NCBI RefSeq assembly: GCF_000731675.1
Contig: NZ_JMIT01000005.1
Span: 184,508 to 248,507 of the forward strand
Length of the DNA stretch: 64,000 nt
Reading direction: 5' to 3'
From: Pseudomonas capeferrum
GTDB lineage: Bacteria > Pseudomonadota > Gammaproteobacteria > Pseudomonadales > Pseudomonadaceae
The translations under genes were made by a program, and so were the position numbers. Shown here piece by piece: positions 35,045 to 44,182 of this stretch; the first letter of the stretch is position 1; every line of letters starts with the position of its first letter. Below the pieces are notes generated by a model. That model did no database searches. It saw only the letters and a list, made by a program, of their open reading frames with translations, and had not been told where the DNA came from.

Positions 35045-37132
35045 ATGCTTGTACCCTGCCGCCTTTCCCCCCTGTCGCTGGGCCTGTCGCTGCTGTTCAG
35101 CGCCAGCCTCGCCAACGCCGCCACCACTACCCTGCCGGAACTGTCGGTCACCGCCGAAAGCGAGCGTGAACAGGACAACCCGCGGGTCAAGGAGGTGAGT
35201 ACCGCGACGCGCACCTCGACGCCGGTGCGTTATGTACCCCAGGCCATCGACACGGTGAAAACCGCCAACGTGCTGGATTACGGCAGCAACACCTTGGGCA
35301 AGGCACTCGAGGGTATCCCCAACGTCAGCAGCGGCGCCGACACCCGTTTCGACAGCGTGCGCATCCGCGGCTTCGATGCCAGCAACGACTTCTATCTGGA
35401 CGGTGTTCGCGATGACAGCCAGTACATTCGCGACCTCAACAACATCGAGCGTGTCGAAGTGCTCAAAGGGCCGGCCGCAGTGCTGTACGGCCGTGGCAGC
35501 CAGGGTGGCATCGTCAACCGCGTCAGCAAGGCGCCTGAGCACGGCCGCCGTTCGAGCATCGAGGCGCAAGGCGGCAGCCAAGACCTGCGCAGCCTGTACG
35601 CCGACCTGAGTGCCGACCCCAGCGACACCATCAGCCTGCGCCTGAACCTGGGCAACGAGGACAGCAACAGCTTCCGCGATGGCATCGATGGCAGCCGCCA
35701 ACTGTTCGCGCCCTCGATGAGCTGGCAACTGACGCCGGACCTGAACTGGCTGGTGCAATACGAATACAGCCGCTACAACCGCACGCCCGACCGCGGCATC
35801 CCTGGCGTCAACGGCCGCCCGGCAGACGTAAGCCGCAGCACCACCTATGGCGATACCCAGCGCGACTACATCGACGACCGCGCCCAGTCGCTGCGCTCGC
35901 GGTTGAACTACCAGCTAAACGAAGCCTGGCAACTGCGCCACACCCTTGGCCTGTTCAAGCTCGACAGCGAGTTCGACAACACCTACGCCACGGGCTACAA
36001 CGCCAGCAACAACACCGTCACCCGCCAGCGCTGGCAGCAAGACCTGAACACCCGCAACCTGTTCAACAACCTGGAAGCCGAGGGCGACTTCAACACCCTG
36101 GGGCTGGAGCACAAACTGCTGGTGGGCCTGGAGTTCGGCAGCCAACGGCGTGACCCGACCCTGTACACCGCCCCGACGGGTACGGTGCCGAGCCTGGACG
36201 TGGGCAACCCCAACCGTAACCTGCAGCACAATGGGCCGCTGCTGGTGTCGAGCAACAACCACACCGTAGTCGAAAGCCGTGGCCTGTACCTTCAGGACCA
36301 GGTCCGCCTGAACGATCAATGGCAAATCCTCGCGGGCGTGCGCTTCGACCAGTTCGAGGTGGAAACCACCAACAAGATCAAGGGCATTTCCGAGCCGCAG
36401 GACAGCAACACCACCAGCCCGCGCCTGGGTGTGGTGTATACGCCGTGGCGTGATCACTCGTTCTATGCGTCGTGGAGCAAGACCTTCTCGCCCGTGGGCG
36501 GTGGCCTGATCGGCATCACCCCGGGCGCGCCGGGCAACACCAACGACACCGGGCCAGAGATGACCCGGCAGAAGGAAATCGGGGTCAAGAGCGACTGGCT
36601 CGACCAACGCCTGACCACCACCCTCGCGGTGTATGAACTGGAGCTGTACAACCGCCGCACGCGTGACGCCAACAACCCGGAAATCATTGTACTCACCGGC
36701 TTGCAACGCTCGCGCGGCATCGAGCTGACCGCTACCGGCAACATCGTCGGCAACTGGTACGTGCGCGGGGGCATCGGCCTGCAGGATGCAACCATCGTCA
36801 AGGACAACAACAACCAGGAAGGCAACCGCATCAACGACGTGGCCAAGCGTAACGCCAGCCTGTTCGTGACCTGGAAGCCGGAGCTGGGCTGGTACGCCGA
36901 GACGGGGCTGACGCTGGTGGGTGACCGTTATGCCGACAACCAGAACACCACGGTAATGCCGGGGTATGGCCGCTGGGATGCGCTCGCCGGCTACCGCACG
37001 CACGATTGGGATGTGCGCGCGGCGTTGAACAACATTGCCGACAAGACCTACTACAGCTCGGCGACCAGCGCCGCGCAGATTCAACCGGGTGACCCGCGCA
37101 GCCTGGTGGTGACGAGCACTTACCGCTTCTGA
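35045..37132 (+). CDS. TonB-dependent siderophore receptor (catecholate type)
   Basis: A 695-residue outer-membrane receptor. Signal peptide ends near LANAATT; the plug has VTAESEREQDNPRVKEVSTA, IRGFDASNDFYLDGVRDDSQ and VEVLKGPAAVLYGRGSQGG, a pattern of catecholate receptors of the Fiu/CirA-like set. The barrel ends LVVTSTYRF. A GTG two codons earlier (35039) is another possible start; neither has a strong ribosome-binding site. Likely repressed by Fur through the site just upstream. Ligand unknown. Confidence 0.9.
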   Translation: MLVPCRLSPLSLGLSLLFSASLANAATTTLPELSVTAESEREQDNPRVKEVSTATRTSTPVRYVPQAIDTVKTANVLDYGSNTLGKALEGIPNVSSGADTRFDSVRIRGFDASNDFYLDGVRDDSQYIRDLNNIERVEVLKGPAAVLYGRGSQGGIVNRVSKAPEHGRRSSIEAQGGSQDLRSLYADLSADPSDTISLRLNLGNEDSNSFRDGIDGSRQLFAPSMSWQLTPDLNWLVQYEYSRYNRTPDRGIPGVNGRPADVSRSTTYGDTQRDYIDDRAQSLRSRLNYQLNEAWQLRHTLGLFKLDSEFDNTYATGYNASNNTVTRQRWQQDLNTRNLFNNLEAEGDFNTLGLEHKLLVGLEFGSQRRDPTLYTAPTGTVPSLDVGNPNRNLQHNGPLLVSSNNHTVVESRGLYLQDQVRLNDQWQILAGVRFDQFEVETTNKIKGISEPQDSNTTSPRLGVVYTPWRDHSFYASWSKTFSPVGGGLIGITPGAPGNTNDTGPEMTRQKEIGVKSDWLDQRLTTTLAVYELELYNRRTRDANNPEIIVLTGLQRSRGIELTATGNIVGNWYVRGGIGLQDATIVKDNNNQEGNRINDVAKRNASLFVTWKPELGWYAETGLTLVGDRYADNQNTTVMPGYGRWDALAGYRTHDWDVRAALNNIADKTYYSSATSAAQIQPGDPRSLVVTSTYRF

Positions 37133-37140
37133 TGTTTACT

Positions 37141-37170
37141 GCCTGCACCGGTGTCAGGGCCGGTGCAGGC
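37141..37170 (+). terminator. Hairpin after the siderophore receptor gene
   Basis: GCCTGCACCGG / CCGGTGCAGGC, perfect 11-bp stem, 8-base loop, starting 9 bases after the stop; no T-run. Confidence 0.55.
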
Positions 37171-37183
37171 TAGCCCGATACGG

Positions 37184-37387
37184 TCAGTGCCACACCGCCA
37201 TCAGCGCTTGCATCTCCGCTTCACTGATCAGCCCTTGGGGGTATCGCCCGGCAAGCAGACGTCGTGGGTCGGTCGTCCTGACCTGTTTGCTTCCATGGTG
37301 CTTCAACCACTGCGCCAGAACCTTGAGCGATTGATGATTCACTGCCGATGGGCACAAAGCCGACTCACTTGCTGCGTTCATTTCCAC
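37184..37387 (-). CDS. Small hypothetical protein
   Basis: A 67-residue protein, starting at GTG 37387 with GGGAG 5 bases before it; an ATG two codons later is less well placed. It reads MEMNAASESALCPSAVNHQS and ends LISEAEMQALMAVWH. It has no signal peptide or membrane helix. The family is not recognised, and it may be a Pseudomonas-specific small protein. Confidence 0.5.
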   Translation of the reverse strand: MEMNAASESALCPSAVNHQSLKVLAQWLKHHGSKQVRTTDPRRLLAGRYPQGLISEAEMQALMAVWH

Positions 37388-37523
37388 ACGTACTCCCTTG
37401 CCCGTGAGCGGCTAATCTACGTAGGTATTGTTACAGATCCAAGCGCCCGGCCAAGCCGAGCTATCTCTTTGAAAAACAATACAAAACATATGCCATTCGC
37501 GGCGCCGGACGTCGCCTGGAAAT

Positions 37524-37550
37524 AAAAAGCCCGTCAGATGACGGGCCTCT
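37524..37550 (-). terminator. Rho-independent terminator of aguA
   Basis: On the minus strand GCCCGTC ATCT GACGGGC followed by TTTTTATTT, starting 16 bases after the aguA stop. Confidence 0.85.
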
Positions 37551-37565
37551 TCGTTCAGCGTGGTT

Positions 37566-38672
37566 TCAGCGCTTGAGCGGCGCGGGTTGCTGTTGGGTCA
37601 GGCAATGGATATTGCCCCCGCCCAGCAGCAGCTCACGGCCAGGGATCATCACCACCTCGTGGTCCGGGAAGATCTTGGCCAGGATCGCTCTGGCCTGGGC
37701 ATCTGCAGGGTCATCGAAGCTGGGCGCGATGATGCCGCCGTTGACGATCAGGAAGTTCACATACGAGCCGGCCAGGCGTACCGACGGGTCGCGCTCCTGG
37801 CTACCGGCCACCTGGTCGACACCGTCACATTCTTCGGCGGTGGCATACAGCGGGCCCGGAATCGGCATCTTGTGCACCACGAACTCACGGCCTTTGGCAT
37901 CGCGGGTGTTTTTCAGCACCTCCAGCGCGGCGTGGCAGCGTGCGTAGTTGGGGTCGTTGGAATCATCGGTCCAGGCCAGTAACACTTCACCTGGGCGCAC
38001 GTAACAGCAGAAGTTGTCGACGTGGCCGTCGGTTTCGTCGTTGTACAGGCCGTCCGGCAGCCAGACCACGGTGTCGACCGCCAGGTGCTCGCGCAGCACC
38101 GCCTCGATCTGTTCGCGGCCCAGGTGCGGGTTGCGGTTGCGGTTGAGCAGGCATTCCTCGGTGGTGATCACGGTGCCTTCGCCGTCCACGTGGATCGAGC
38201 CACCTTCCAGCACGAAGCCCTCGGTCTGGTAGCGCTGGCAGCGCTCCATTTCCAGTACCTTGGCGGCCAGTTCCTCGTCACGGTTCCAGGGCGCGTAGAG
38301 GCCGCCCTCGAAACCGCCCCAGGCATTGAAGCCCCAGTCCACACCGCGCACTTCGCCGTGGTCGTTGATGACGAAGGTTGGGCCGGTATCGCGCACCCAG
38401 GCATCGTCATTGCTGATTTCCACCACGCGGATGTTCGGCAGGTCGAGTTGGCGACGGGCGTTTTCGTACTGGCCAGCGGAAACCCCCACGGTCACCGGCT
38501 CGAAGCGGGCGATGGCCTTGGCCAGCGTCACATGCGCAGCCTGCGCCGGTTTGCCACCCAGGCGCCAGTTGTCCGAACGCTCCGGCCAGACCATCCAGAC
38601 CTGGGTCTGCGGCGCCCATTCAGCGGGCATATGGAAGCCGTCGGCACGGGGGGTGGAGTTGAGGGTTTTCAT
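37566..38672 (-). CDS. aguA: Agmatine deiminase
   Basis: AguA converts agmatine to N-carbamoylputrescine and ammonia, in arginine-to-putrescine breakdown. The 368-residue protein has the guanidino-modifying enzyme fold with NDDAWVRDTGPTF, the His/Glu pair region DGHVDNFC, and the catalytic Cys in GGGNIHCLTQQ near the C-terminus. The start at 38672 (MKTLNSTPRADGFHMP) fits the family; the ATG at 38708 is less likely. No aguB partner is adjacent, so it stands alone here. Confidence 0.94.
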   Translation of the reverse strand: MKTLNSTPRADGFHMPAEWAPQTQVWMVWPERSDNWRLGGKPAQAAHVTLAKAIARFEPVTVGVSAGQYENARRQLDLPNIRVVEISNDDAWVRDTGPTFVINDHGEVRGVDWGFNAWGGFEGGLYAPWNRDEELAAKVLEMERCQRYQTEGFVLEGGSIHVDGEGTVITTEECLLNRNRNPHLGREQIEAVLREHLAVDTVVWLPDGLYNDETDGHVDNFCCYVRPGEVLLAWTDDSNDPNYARCHAALEVLKNTRDAKGREFVVHKMPIPGPLYATAEECDGVDQVAGSQERDPSVRLAGSYVNFLIVNGGIIAPSFDDPADAQARAILAKIFPDHEVVMIPGRELLLGGGNIHCLTQQQPAPLKR

Positions 38673-38730
38673 GGTTAACCTCTGCGTAGGCCCTGAGCCG
38701 ATGTGCACTGGGGCGTTGGTAGTGTGTGTG

Positions 38731-38773
38731 TGTAGGAGCGGCCTTGCGTCGCGATGGGGCGCAAAGCGCCCCC
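38731..38773 (+). repeat. REP element
   Basis: TGTAGGAGCGGCCTTGCGTC, then GCGATGGGGCGCAAAGCGCC with CCC. A single copy just before aguA's start, preceded by a short GT repeat (TAGTGTGTGTGTG). Confidence 0.8.
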
Positions 38774-38975
38774 GGCTATCGCAAATTTATAACCGATATA
38801 TATCGGCATTAAAAGCAAAAAAACCTGCCTAAGAAAACCATTAAACCAATTATACCGATATCAATCGAAATAACCCCAAGCCTTCCCGCCAAACCCATGA
38901 TATTTGTCTGCCACCACCCTAGCCGACGAGCTAGGCTGCATGCCATAGAACTTGGTTTTCCAGAGGCCACTTGAG

Positions 38976-40058
38976 ATGCGCATACTCGTCACAGGCGGCG
39001 CCGGCTTCATTGGCTCGGCGCTGGTCCGCCACCTGATCGACAACACCGAACACGAAGTGCTCAACCTCGACAAGCTGACCTACGCCGGCAACCTCGAATC
39101 GCTGCAGAGCATCGCCAACAACACCCGATACGAATTCGTCCAGGCCGATATCGCCGACTCGGCAACCGTCAGCGCCGTGCTCGAACGCTTTCAGCCTGGG
39201 GCGATCATGCACCTGGCAGCCGAATCCCATGTGGACCGGTCGATCGACGGCCCGGCCGCGTTCATCCAGACCAACATCGTCGGCACTTACGCCCTGCTCG
39301 AAGCCACCCGCGCCTGGTGGAGCCAGCTGCCGGCCGAGCAGCGCCGTGCGTTCCGTTTTCACCATATCTCCACGGACGAAGTCTATGGCGACCTGCATGG
39401 CGCCAACGACCTGTTTCACGAGACCACGCCGTATGCGCCCAGCTCACCCTATTCGGCGAGCAAGGCCGCCTCGGACCACCTGGTGCGCGCCTGGCACCGC
39501 ACCTACGGGCTGCCGGTGCTGATCACCAACTGCTCGAACAACTACGGCCCTTACCATTTCCCCGAAAAGCTGATCCCGCTGATGATCCTCAATGCCTTGG
39601 CCGGCAAGCCACTGCCGGTGTATGGCAATGGCCAGCAAGTACGTGACTGGCTGTTCGTCGAAGACCACGCCCGGGCGTTGCTTGAAGTAGTGAGCCACGG
39701 ACAGGTCGGCGAAACGTACAATATCGGCGGCCACAACGAGCAGAAGAACCTCGACGTGGTGCACGCCATCTGCGCCCTGCTCGAAGAGCTGGCGCCGCAG
39801 CACCCGCAAGGCGTGGCCCGCTATGCAGACCTGATCAGCTACGTCCAGGACCGCCCCGGCCACGACCTGCGCTATGCCATCGATGCCAGCAAGATCGAAC
39901 GGGAACTGGGCTGGGTACCGCAAGAAACCTTCGCCAGCGGGCTGCGCAAGACGGTGCAGTGGTACCTGGACAACCTGCAATGGTGCCGTCATGTCCAGGA
40001 TGGCAGCTACCAGGGTGAACGCCTGGGCAATACCGACATCAAGGAGCTCATTGCATGA
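38976..40058 (+). CDS. rfbB: dTDP-glucose 4,6-dehydratase
   Basis: The second enzyme of dTDP-L-rhamnose synthesis. The 360-residue protein has the NAD-binding GGAGFIG motif at the start (MRILVTGGAGFIGSALVRH), the STDEVYGDL motif with catalytic Asp/Glu, and YSASKAAS with the Tyr-Lys pair. The start at 38976 is 24 bases inside a longer open frame and fits the family. It heads the rfbBACD operon and overlaps rfbA by 4 bases. Confidence 0.96.
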   Translation: MRILVTGGAGFIGSALVRHLIDNTEHEVLNLDKLTYAGNLESLQSIANNTRYEFVQADIADSATVSAVLERFQPGAIMHLAAESHVDRSIDGPAAFIQTNIVGTYALLEATRAWWSQLPAEQRRAFRFHHISTDEVYGDLHGANDLFHETTPYAPSSPYSASKAASDHLVRAWHRTYGLPVLITNCSNNYGPYHFPEKLIPLMILNALAGKPLPVYGNGQQVRDWLFVEDHARALLEVVSHGQVGETYNIGGHNEQKNLDVVHAICALLEELAPQHPQGVARYADLISYVQDRPGHDLRYAIDASKIERELGWVPQETFASGLRKTVQWYLDNLQWCRHVQDGSYQGERLGNTDIKELIA

Positions 40059-40930
40059 CCAAGGGCATCGTCCTGGCCGGAGGATCCGGCACACGCCTGC
40101 ACCCCATCACCCTTGGGGTCTCCAAGCAACTGCTGCCGATTTACGACAAACCGATGATCTACTACCCGATTTCGGTGCTGATGCTCGCCGATATCCGCGA
40201 AATCCTGCTGATCTCGACACCTCAGGACCTGCCCCAGTATCGCCAGCTGTTCGGCGACGGAAGCCAGTTCGGCATCCACATCAACTATGCCGAGCAGCCC
40301 TCGCCCGATGGCCTGGCCCAGGCATTTCTGATCGGCGAGCAGTTTATCGGCGATGACTCGGTGTGCCTCATTCTTGGCGACAACATCTTCCACGGCCAGA
40401 GCTTCACCGAACAGTTGCAGCGCGCGGTCAACCACCCGAGTGGCGCCACGGTATTCGGCTATTGGGTCAAGGACCCGGAGCGCTTCGGCGTGGTCGAGTT
40501 CGACGAGCAAGGCAATGCCCTGTCCATCGAAGAAAAGCCCCTCAAGCCCAAGTCCAGCTATGCGGTGACGGGCCTGTACTTCTACGACAACGACGTAATC
40601 GAAATTGCCAAGGGCATCCGCCCCTCCGAGCGGGGCGAACTTGAAATCACCGATGTCACCAATGCCTACCTCAAGCGCGGCGACCTGCGCGTGGAGCGCT
40701 TTGGCCGCGGCTTTGCCTGGCTCGATACCGGGACTCACGAGAGCCTGCTGGATGCCTCGCAATATGTGCAAACCATCGAGAATCGCCAGGGGCTGAAGGT
40801 GGCCTGCCTGGAAGAAATCGCCTTCAACAAGGGCTGGATCACCCGTGACCAGTTGCTGGCCAAGGCTGAAAAACTCAAAAAGACCGGTTACGGTCAGTAC
40901 CTGGGCAAACTGGCTAACGAGTCTGCATGA
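40055..40930 (+). CDS. rfbA: Glucose-1-phosphate thymidylyltransferase
   Basis: Makes dTDP-glucose from dTTP and glucose-1-phosphate. The 291-residue protein has the nucleotidyltransferase motif GGSGTRLHPITLGVSKQLLP, the metal-binding LILGDNIFHG and ITDVTNAYLKRGDL. It overlaps both neighbours by 4 bases. Confidence 0.96.
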   Translation: MTKGIVLAGGSGTRLHPITLGVSKQLLPIYDKPMIYYPISVLMLADIREILLISTPQDLPQYRQLFGDGSQFGIHINYAEQPSPDGLAQAFLIGEQFIGDDSVCLILGDNIFHGQSFTEQLQRAVNHPSGATVFGYWVKDPERFGVVEFDEQGNALSIEEKPLKPKSSYAVTGLYFYDNDVIEIAKGIRPSERGELEITDVTNAYLKRGDLRVERFGRGFAWLDTGTHESLLDASQYVQTIENRQGLKVACLEEIAFNKGWITRDQLLAKAEKLKKTGYGQYLGKLANESA

Positions 40931-41472
40931 ACATCATCCCCACCGAGATCCCTGATGTACTGATCATCGAACCGACGGTATACGGTGACAGCCGAGGCTT
41001 CTTCTTCGAAGCCTTCAACGCCCGTGAGTTTGCCAAGCAGACCGGCGTTGCCGTGGACTTCGTCCAGGACAACCACTCCCGCTCCCTCAAGGGCGTGTTG
41101 CGCGGCCTGCACTATCAGGTAGAAAACACCCAAGGCAAACTGGTGCGCGTGGTACAGGGTGAGATCCGCGATATTGCCGTGGATGTGCGCAAGAGCTCGC
41201 CAACTTTCGGCCAGTGGGTTGCCGTGCACCTGTCGGCCGACAATCATCGCCAATTGTGGATTCCGCCTGGCTTTGCCCACGGTTTTGCGGTGGTCAGCGA
41301 AACGGCCGAGTTCCTCTACAAGACCACCGACTACTACAACCCAGGCGCCGACCGTTGCATCCGCTGGGACGACGCGCAGCTGGCCATCGACTGGCAACTC
41401 GAAGGGCCGCCGGTGCTGTCGGAAAAGGACAAGGTCGGCGTACCGCTGAGTGAGGCGCAACTGCTGCCATGA
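40927..41472 (+). CDS. rfbC: dTDP-4-dehydrorhamnose 3,5-epimerase
   Basis: Third step of dTDP-rhamnose synthesis. A 181-residue cupin with the catalytic His in VLRGLHYQ, and the PPGFAHGF and TTDYYNP motifs of the RmlC family. Overlaps of 4 bases on both sides. Confidence 0.96.
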   Translation: MNIIPTEIPDVLIIEPTVYGDSRGFFFEAFNAREFAKQTGVAVDFVQDNHSRSLKGVLRGLHYQVENTQGKLVRVVQGEIRDIAVDVRKSSPTFGQWVAVHLSADNHRQLWIPPGFAHGFAVVSETAEFLYKTTDYYNPGADRCIRWDDAQLAIDWQLEGPPVLSEKDKVGVPLSEAQLLP

Positions 41473-42329
41473 AGATTGTCGTATGTGGCCGTAACGGCCA
41501 GGTAGCCCAGGCGCTGCAGGCGCATCTGGTCGGCCTTGGCGAGCTTCACGTGCTCGGGCGCGAGCAACTGGACCTGGCCCAGCCCGAGGCCCTGCGTGGC
41601 CCGCTGCGCCAGCTGGCCCCCGACCTGATCATCAATGCGGGTGCCTACACGGCGGTCGACCAGGCCGAGCACGAGCCAGAGCGCGCCTTTGCGATCAATG
41701 CCCACGGCCCTGGCGTACTTGCCGAAGAAGCGGCACGGCTCGGCGCGCCGCTTATCCACTACTCCACCGACTACGTCTTCGACGGCAGCAAGGCCACGCC
41801 CTATACCGAACAAGACGCCCCCAACCCCCTGGGGGTCTACGGCCAAAGCAAACTTGCAGGCGAGCAGGCGATTGCCGCAGTGGCCGGCCAGCACTTGATC
41901 CTGCGTACCAGCTGGGTTTATTCGCTGTACGGGCGCAACTTTCTGCTGACCCTGCAGCGCCTGCTGCAAGAGAAGCCTCAACTGCGCATTGTCGACGATC
42001 AGATCGGCGCACCGACCTGGGCCGGTAGCATTGCCGCCAGCACCCGTGTATTGGTCGAACGTTGGCAGGCCGGGCAAGCGGGCGCCTGGGGCACCTACCA
42101 CCTTACCGCGCAAGGCGAGACGTCCTGGTTCGGCTTCGCCCAGGCCATCGCCGAGCAACTCAAGGCCCAAGGCCTGCCCTGCGCCGAACTGCTGCCAATC
42201 CCGTCCAGCGACTACCCCACGCCGGCCCGCAGGCCGCTCAACTCACGCCTGGACTGCTCACGCCTGGCCCACGAATGGCACATCCGCCTGCCGCACTGGC
42301 AGCAGGCGCTGATCGACTGCCTCAAGTAG
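41469..42329 (+). CDS. rfbD: dTDP-4-dehydrorhamnose reductase
   Basis: Last step of dTDP-L-rhamnose synthesis. A 286-residue short-chain dehydrogenase: MKIVVCGRNGQVAQALQ nucleotide-binding start, STDYVFDG, and YGQSKLAGE with the Tyr-Lys pair. It is the last gene of the operon. dTDP-rhamnose feeds lipopolysaccharide core or O-antigen and possibly rhamnolipids, although no glycosyltransferase gene is nearby. Confidence 0.95.
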   Translation: MKIVVCGRNGQVAQALQAHLVGLGELHVLGREQLDLAQPEALRGPLRQLAPDLIINAGAYTAVDQAEHEPERAFAINAHGPGVLAEEAARLGAPLIHYSTDYVFDGSKATPYTEQDAPNPLGVYGQSKLAGEQAIAAVAGQHLILRTSWVYSLYGRNFLLTLQRLLQEKPQLRIVDDQIGAPTWAGSIAASTRVLVERWQAGQAGAWGTYHLTAQGETSWFGFAQAIAEQLKAQGLPCAELLPIPSSDYPTPARRPLNSRLDCSRLAHEWHIRLPHWQQALIDCLK

Positions 42330-42367
42330 CGCATAATTGCGTCAGACTTTTCTGGCGCACTTACGTG

Positions 42368-44182
42368 ATGATTGCAAAACCTACGCCCCCACGCCGTCCC
42401 CGCTGGCGCAGCCTGGCCCTGCTGGCCCTGTGCCTCGCACCGCTGCTGTGGCCGCTGCATCACCTGGCCGAGCGCTACTACCAGGAAGAACTGGCCTCAC
42501 AGAACCGCCAGACCCTCGACCTGTACGTCGCCAACCTGCTCGGCACCCTGCACCGCTACGAAACCCTGCCGCAGATCCTCGGCGACCTGCCGGCCCTGCG
42601 CGGCGTGCTGGCTGACCCGTTCCGCCTGGAAGCGGTGACCAACGCCAACCGCCTGCTCAAGGGCATCGTCCAGCAGACCGGTGCCGAGGTCATGTACCTG
42701 ATGGACGTCAGCGGCAACACCCTGGCCGCCTCCAACTGGGACAAGCACGACAGTTTCGTCGGCCGTAACTTCGCCTTCCGCCCTTACTTCAACGAGGCCA
42801 TGGCCGGCCACCTGGGGCGTTTCTTCGGCCAGGGCACCACCTCGGCCAAGCGTGGCTACTTCTTTGCCGCAGCGGTGCGGGACCGCGAGCGCATCGTTGG
42901 CGTGCTGGTGGTCAAGGTCGACCTGGACCACACCGAAACCCTCTGGGGCCGCACCCCAGAGCAACTATTGCTGACCGACCATAACGGCGTGGTGATCCTG
43001 ACCTCACGGCCCGACTGGCGCTTCCGTGCCACCCGCGCGCTGACCGAGGCCGAGCGCCAGGCGATCATCGCCATCCAGCCGTACCCGACCCAGGCCCCGC
43101 AGCCGCTGCTGCTCAGCCAGGATGCGTGGATCACCCAGACCCGCGACATCAAGGAAACCGGCTGGCAAGTCAGCATCCTCGCGCCACGCATGCTGGTCGA
43201 CCGCTCGGTGCAGACGGTGATGGCCATCGGCGCCGGCACGCTGCTGGTGATGATGCTGCTGGCCGGCCTGGTGATGCAGCGGCGGCGCCACTACATCGAC
43301 CGTATCGACTTCGAGGCCCGTGGCCGCCAAGAGCTGGAAAAGCGCGTGGCCGAACGTACCGCCGACCTCGAAGGCCTCAATACCCGCCTCAAAAGTGCCG
43401 TGCTGGAACGTGAAAATGCCCAGCAGGAAGCCGTGCGGGCCCAGGACGAACTGGTCCAGGCCGGCAAGCTGTCGGTGCTGGGCACCATGTCGGCGAGTAT
43501 CAGCCACGAGCTCAACCAGCCGCTGGCGGCCATTCGCAGTTACGCCGAGAACGCCGAGATCTTGCTTGACCATCAACGCACCGACGACGCCCGCGGCAAC
43601 CTCAAGCTGATCGGTGAACTGACCGGGCGCATGGCCTCTATCATCGCCCACCTGCGCGCCTTCGCCCGCCGCGACCGCCACGCCCCGGAGAGCGTGGCCC
43701 TGCAGCCGGCACTGGACGATGCCCTGGCCTTGCTGGCCAAGCGCCGCCGCGCGATGGCCGTCGAGCTGATCCGCGACCTGCCAGAGGCCACGTTGTGGGT
43801 ACAGGCGGGCGAAACCCGCCTGCGCCAGGTACTGGGCAACTTGCTGGCCAACGCCCTCGACGCCCTGACCGAAAAGGCCAACCCGCGCCGTCTGTGGCTG
43901 AGTGCCGAACAGCGCGATGGCTACGTCTACCTGTTCATCCGCGACAACGGCCCTGGCTTCAGCCGCCAGGCGCTGGAGCATGCCAAGGAGCCGTTCTTCA
44001 CCACCAAGACCCGCACCCAGGGCCTGGGCCTGGGGCTGGCCATCTGCGAAAGCCTGATGCGCGCGCTGGGCGGTGAACTGCTACTGGCCAACCACCCTGA
44101 AGGCGGCGCCTTGCTTACCCTGCAACTGCGCGTGGCCGCACCCGGCGCTACCCTGCCCAATTCGGAGGACCCCTCGGCATGA
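42368..44182 (+). CDS. dctB: C4-dicarboxylate sensor histidine kinase DctB
   Basis: A 604-residue inner-membrane kinase. TM1 about residues 14-34, a periplasmic tandem PAS-like sensor (about 40-280, with RPYFNEAMAGHLGRFFGQGT), TM2 about 283-303, a coiled-coil linker (QELEKRVAERTADLEGL), HisKA with phospho-His in ASISHELNQPLAAIRSY, and HATPase boxes (LLANALDAL; RDNGPGF; QGLGLGLAI). DctB proteins sense succinate, fumarate or malate and control C4-dicarboxylate uptake. The dctA or dctPQM target is not in this window. It overlaps dctD by 4 bases. Confidence 0.92.
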   Translation: MIAKPTPPRRPRWRSLALLALCLAPLLWPLHHLAERYYQEELASQNRQTLDLYVANLLGTLHRYETLPQILGDLPALRGVLADPFRLEAVTNANRLLKGIVQQTGAEVMYLMDVSGNTLAASNWDKHDSFVGRNFAFRPYFNEAMAGHLGRFFGQGTTSAKRGYFFAAAVRDRERIVGVLVVKVDLDHTETLWGRTPEQLLLTDHNGVVILTSRPDWRFRATRALTEAERQAIIAIQPYPTQAPQPLLLSQDAWITQTRDIKETGWQVSILAPRMLVDRSVQTVMAIGAGTLLVMMLLAGLVMQRRRHYIDRIDFEARGRQELEKRVAERTADLEGLNTRLKSAVLERENAQQEAVRAQDELVQAGKLSVLGTMSASISHELNQPLAAIRSYAENAEILLDHQRTDDARGNLKLIGELTGRMASIIAHLRAFARRDRHAPESVALQPALDDALALLAKRRRAMAVELIRDLPEATLWVQAGETRLRQVLGNLLANALDALTEKANPRRLWLSAEQRDGYVYLFIRDNGPGFSRQALEHAKEPFFTTKTRTQGLGLGLAICESLMRALGGELLLANHPEGGALLTLQLRVAAPGATLPNSEDPSA

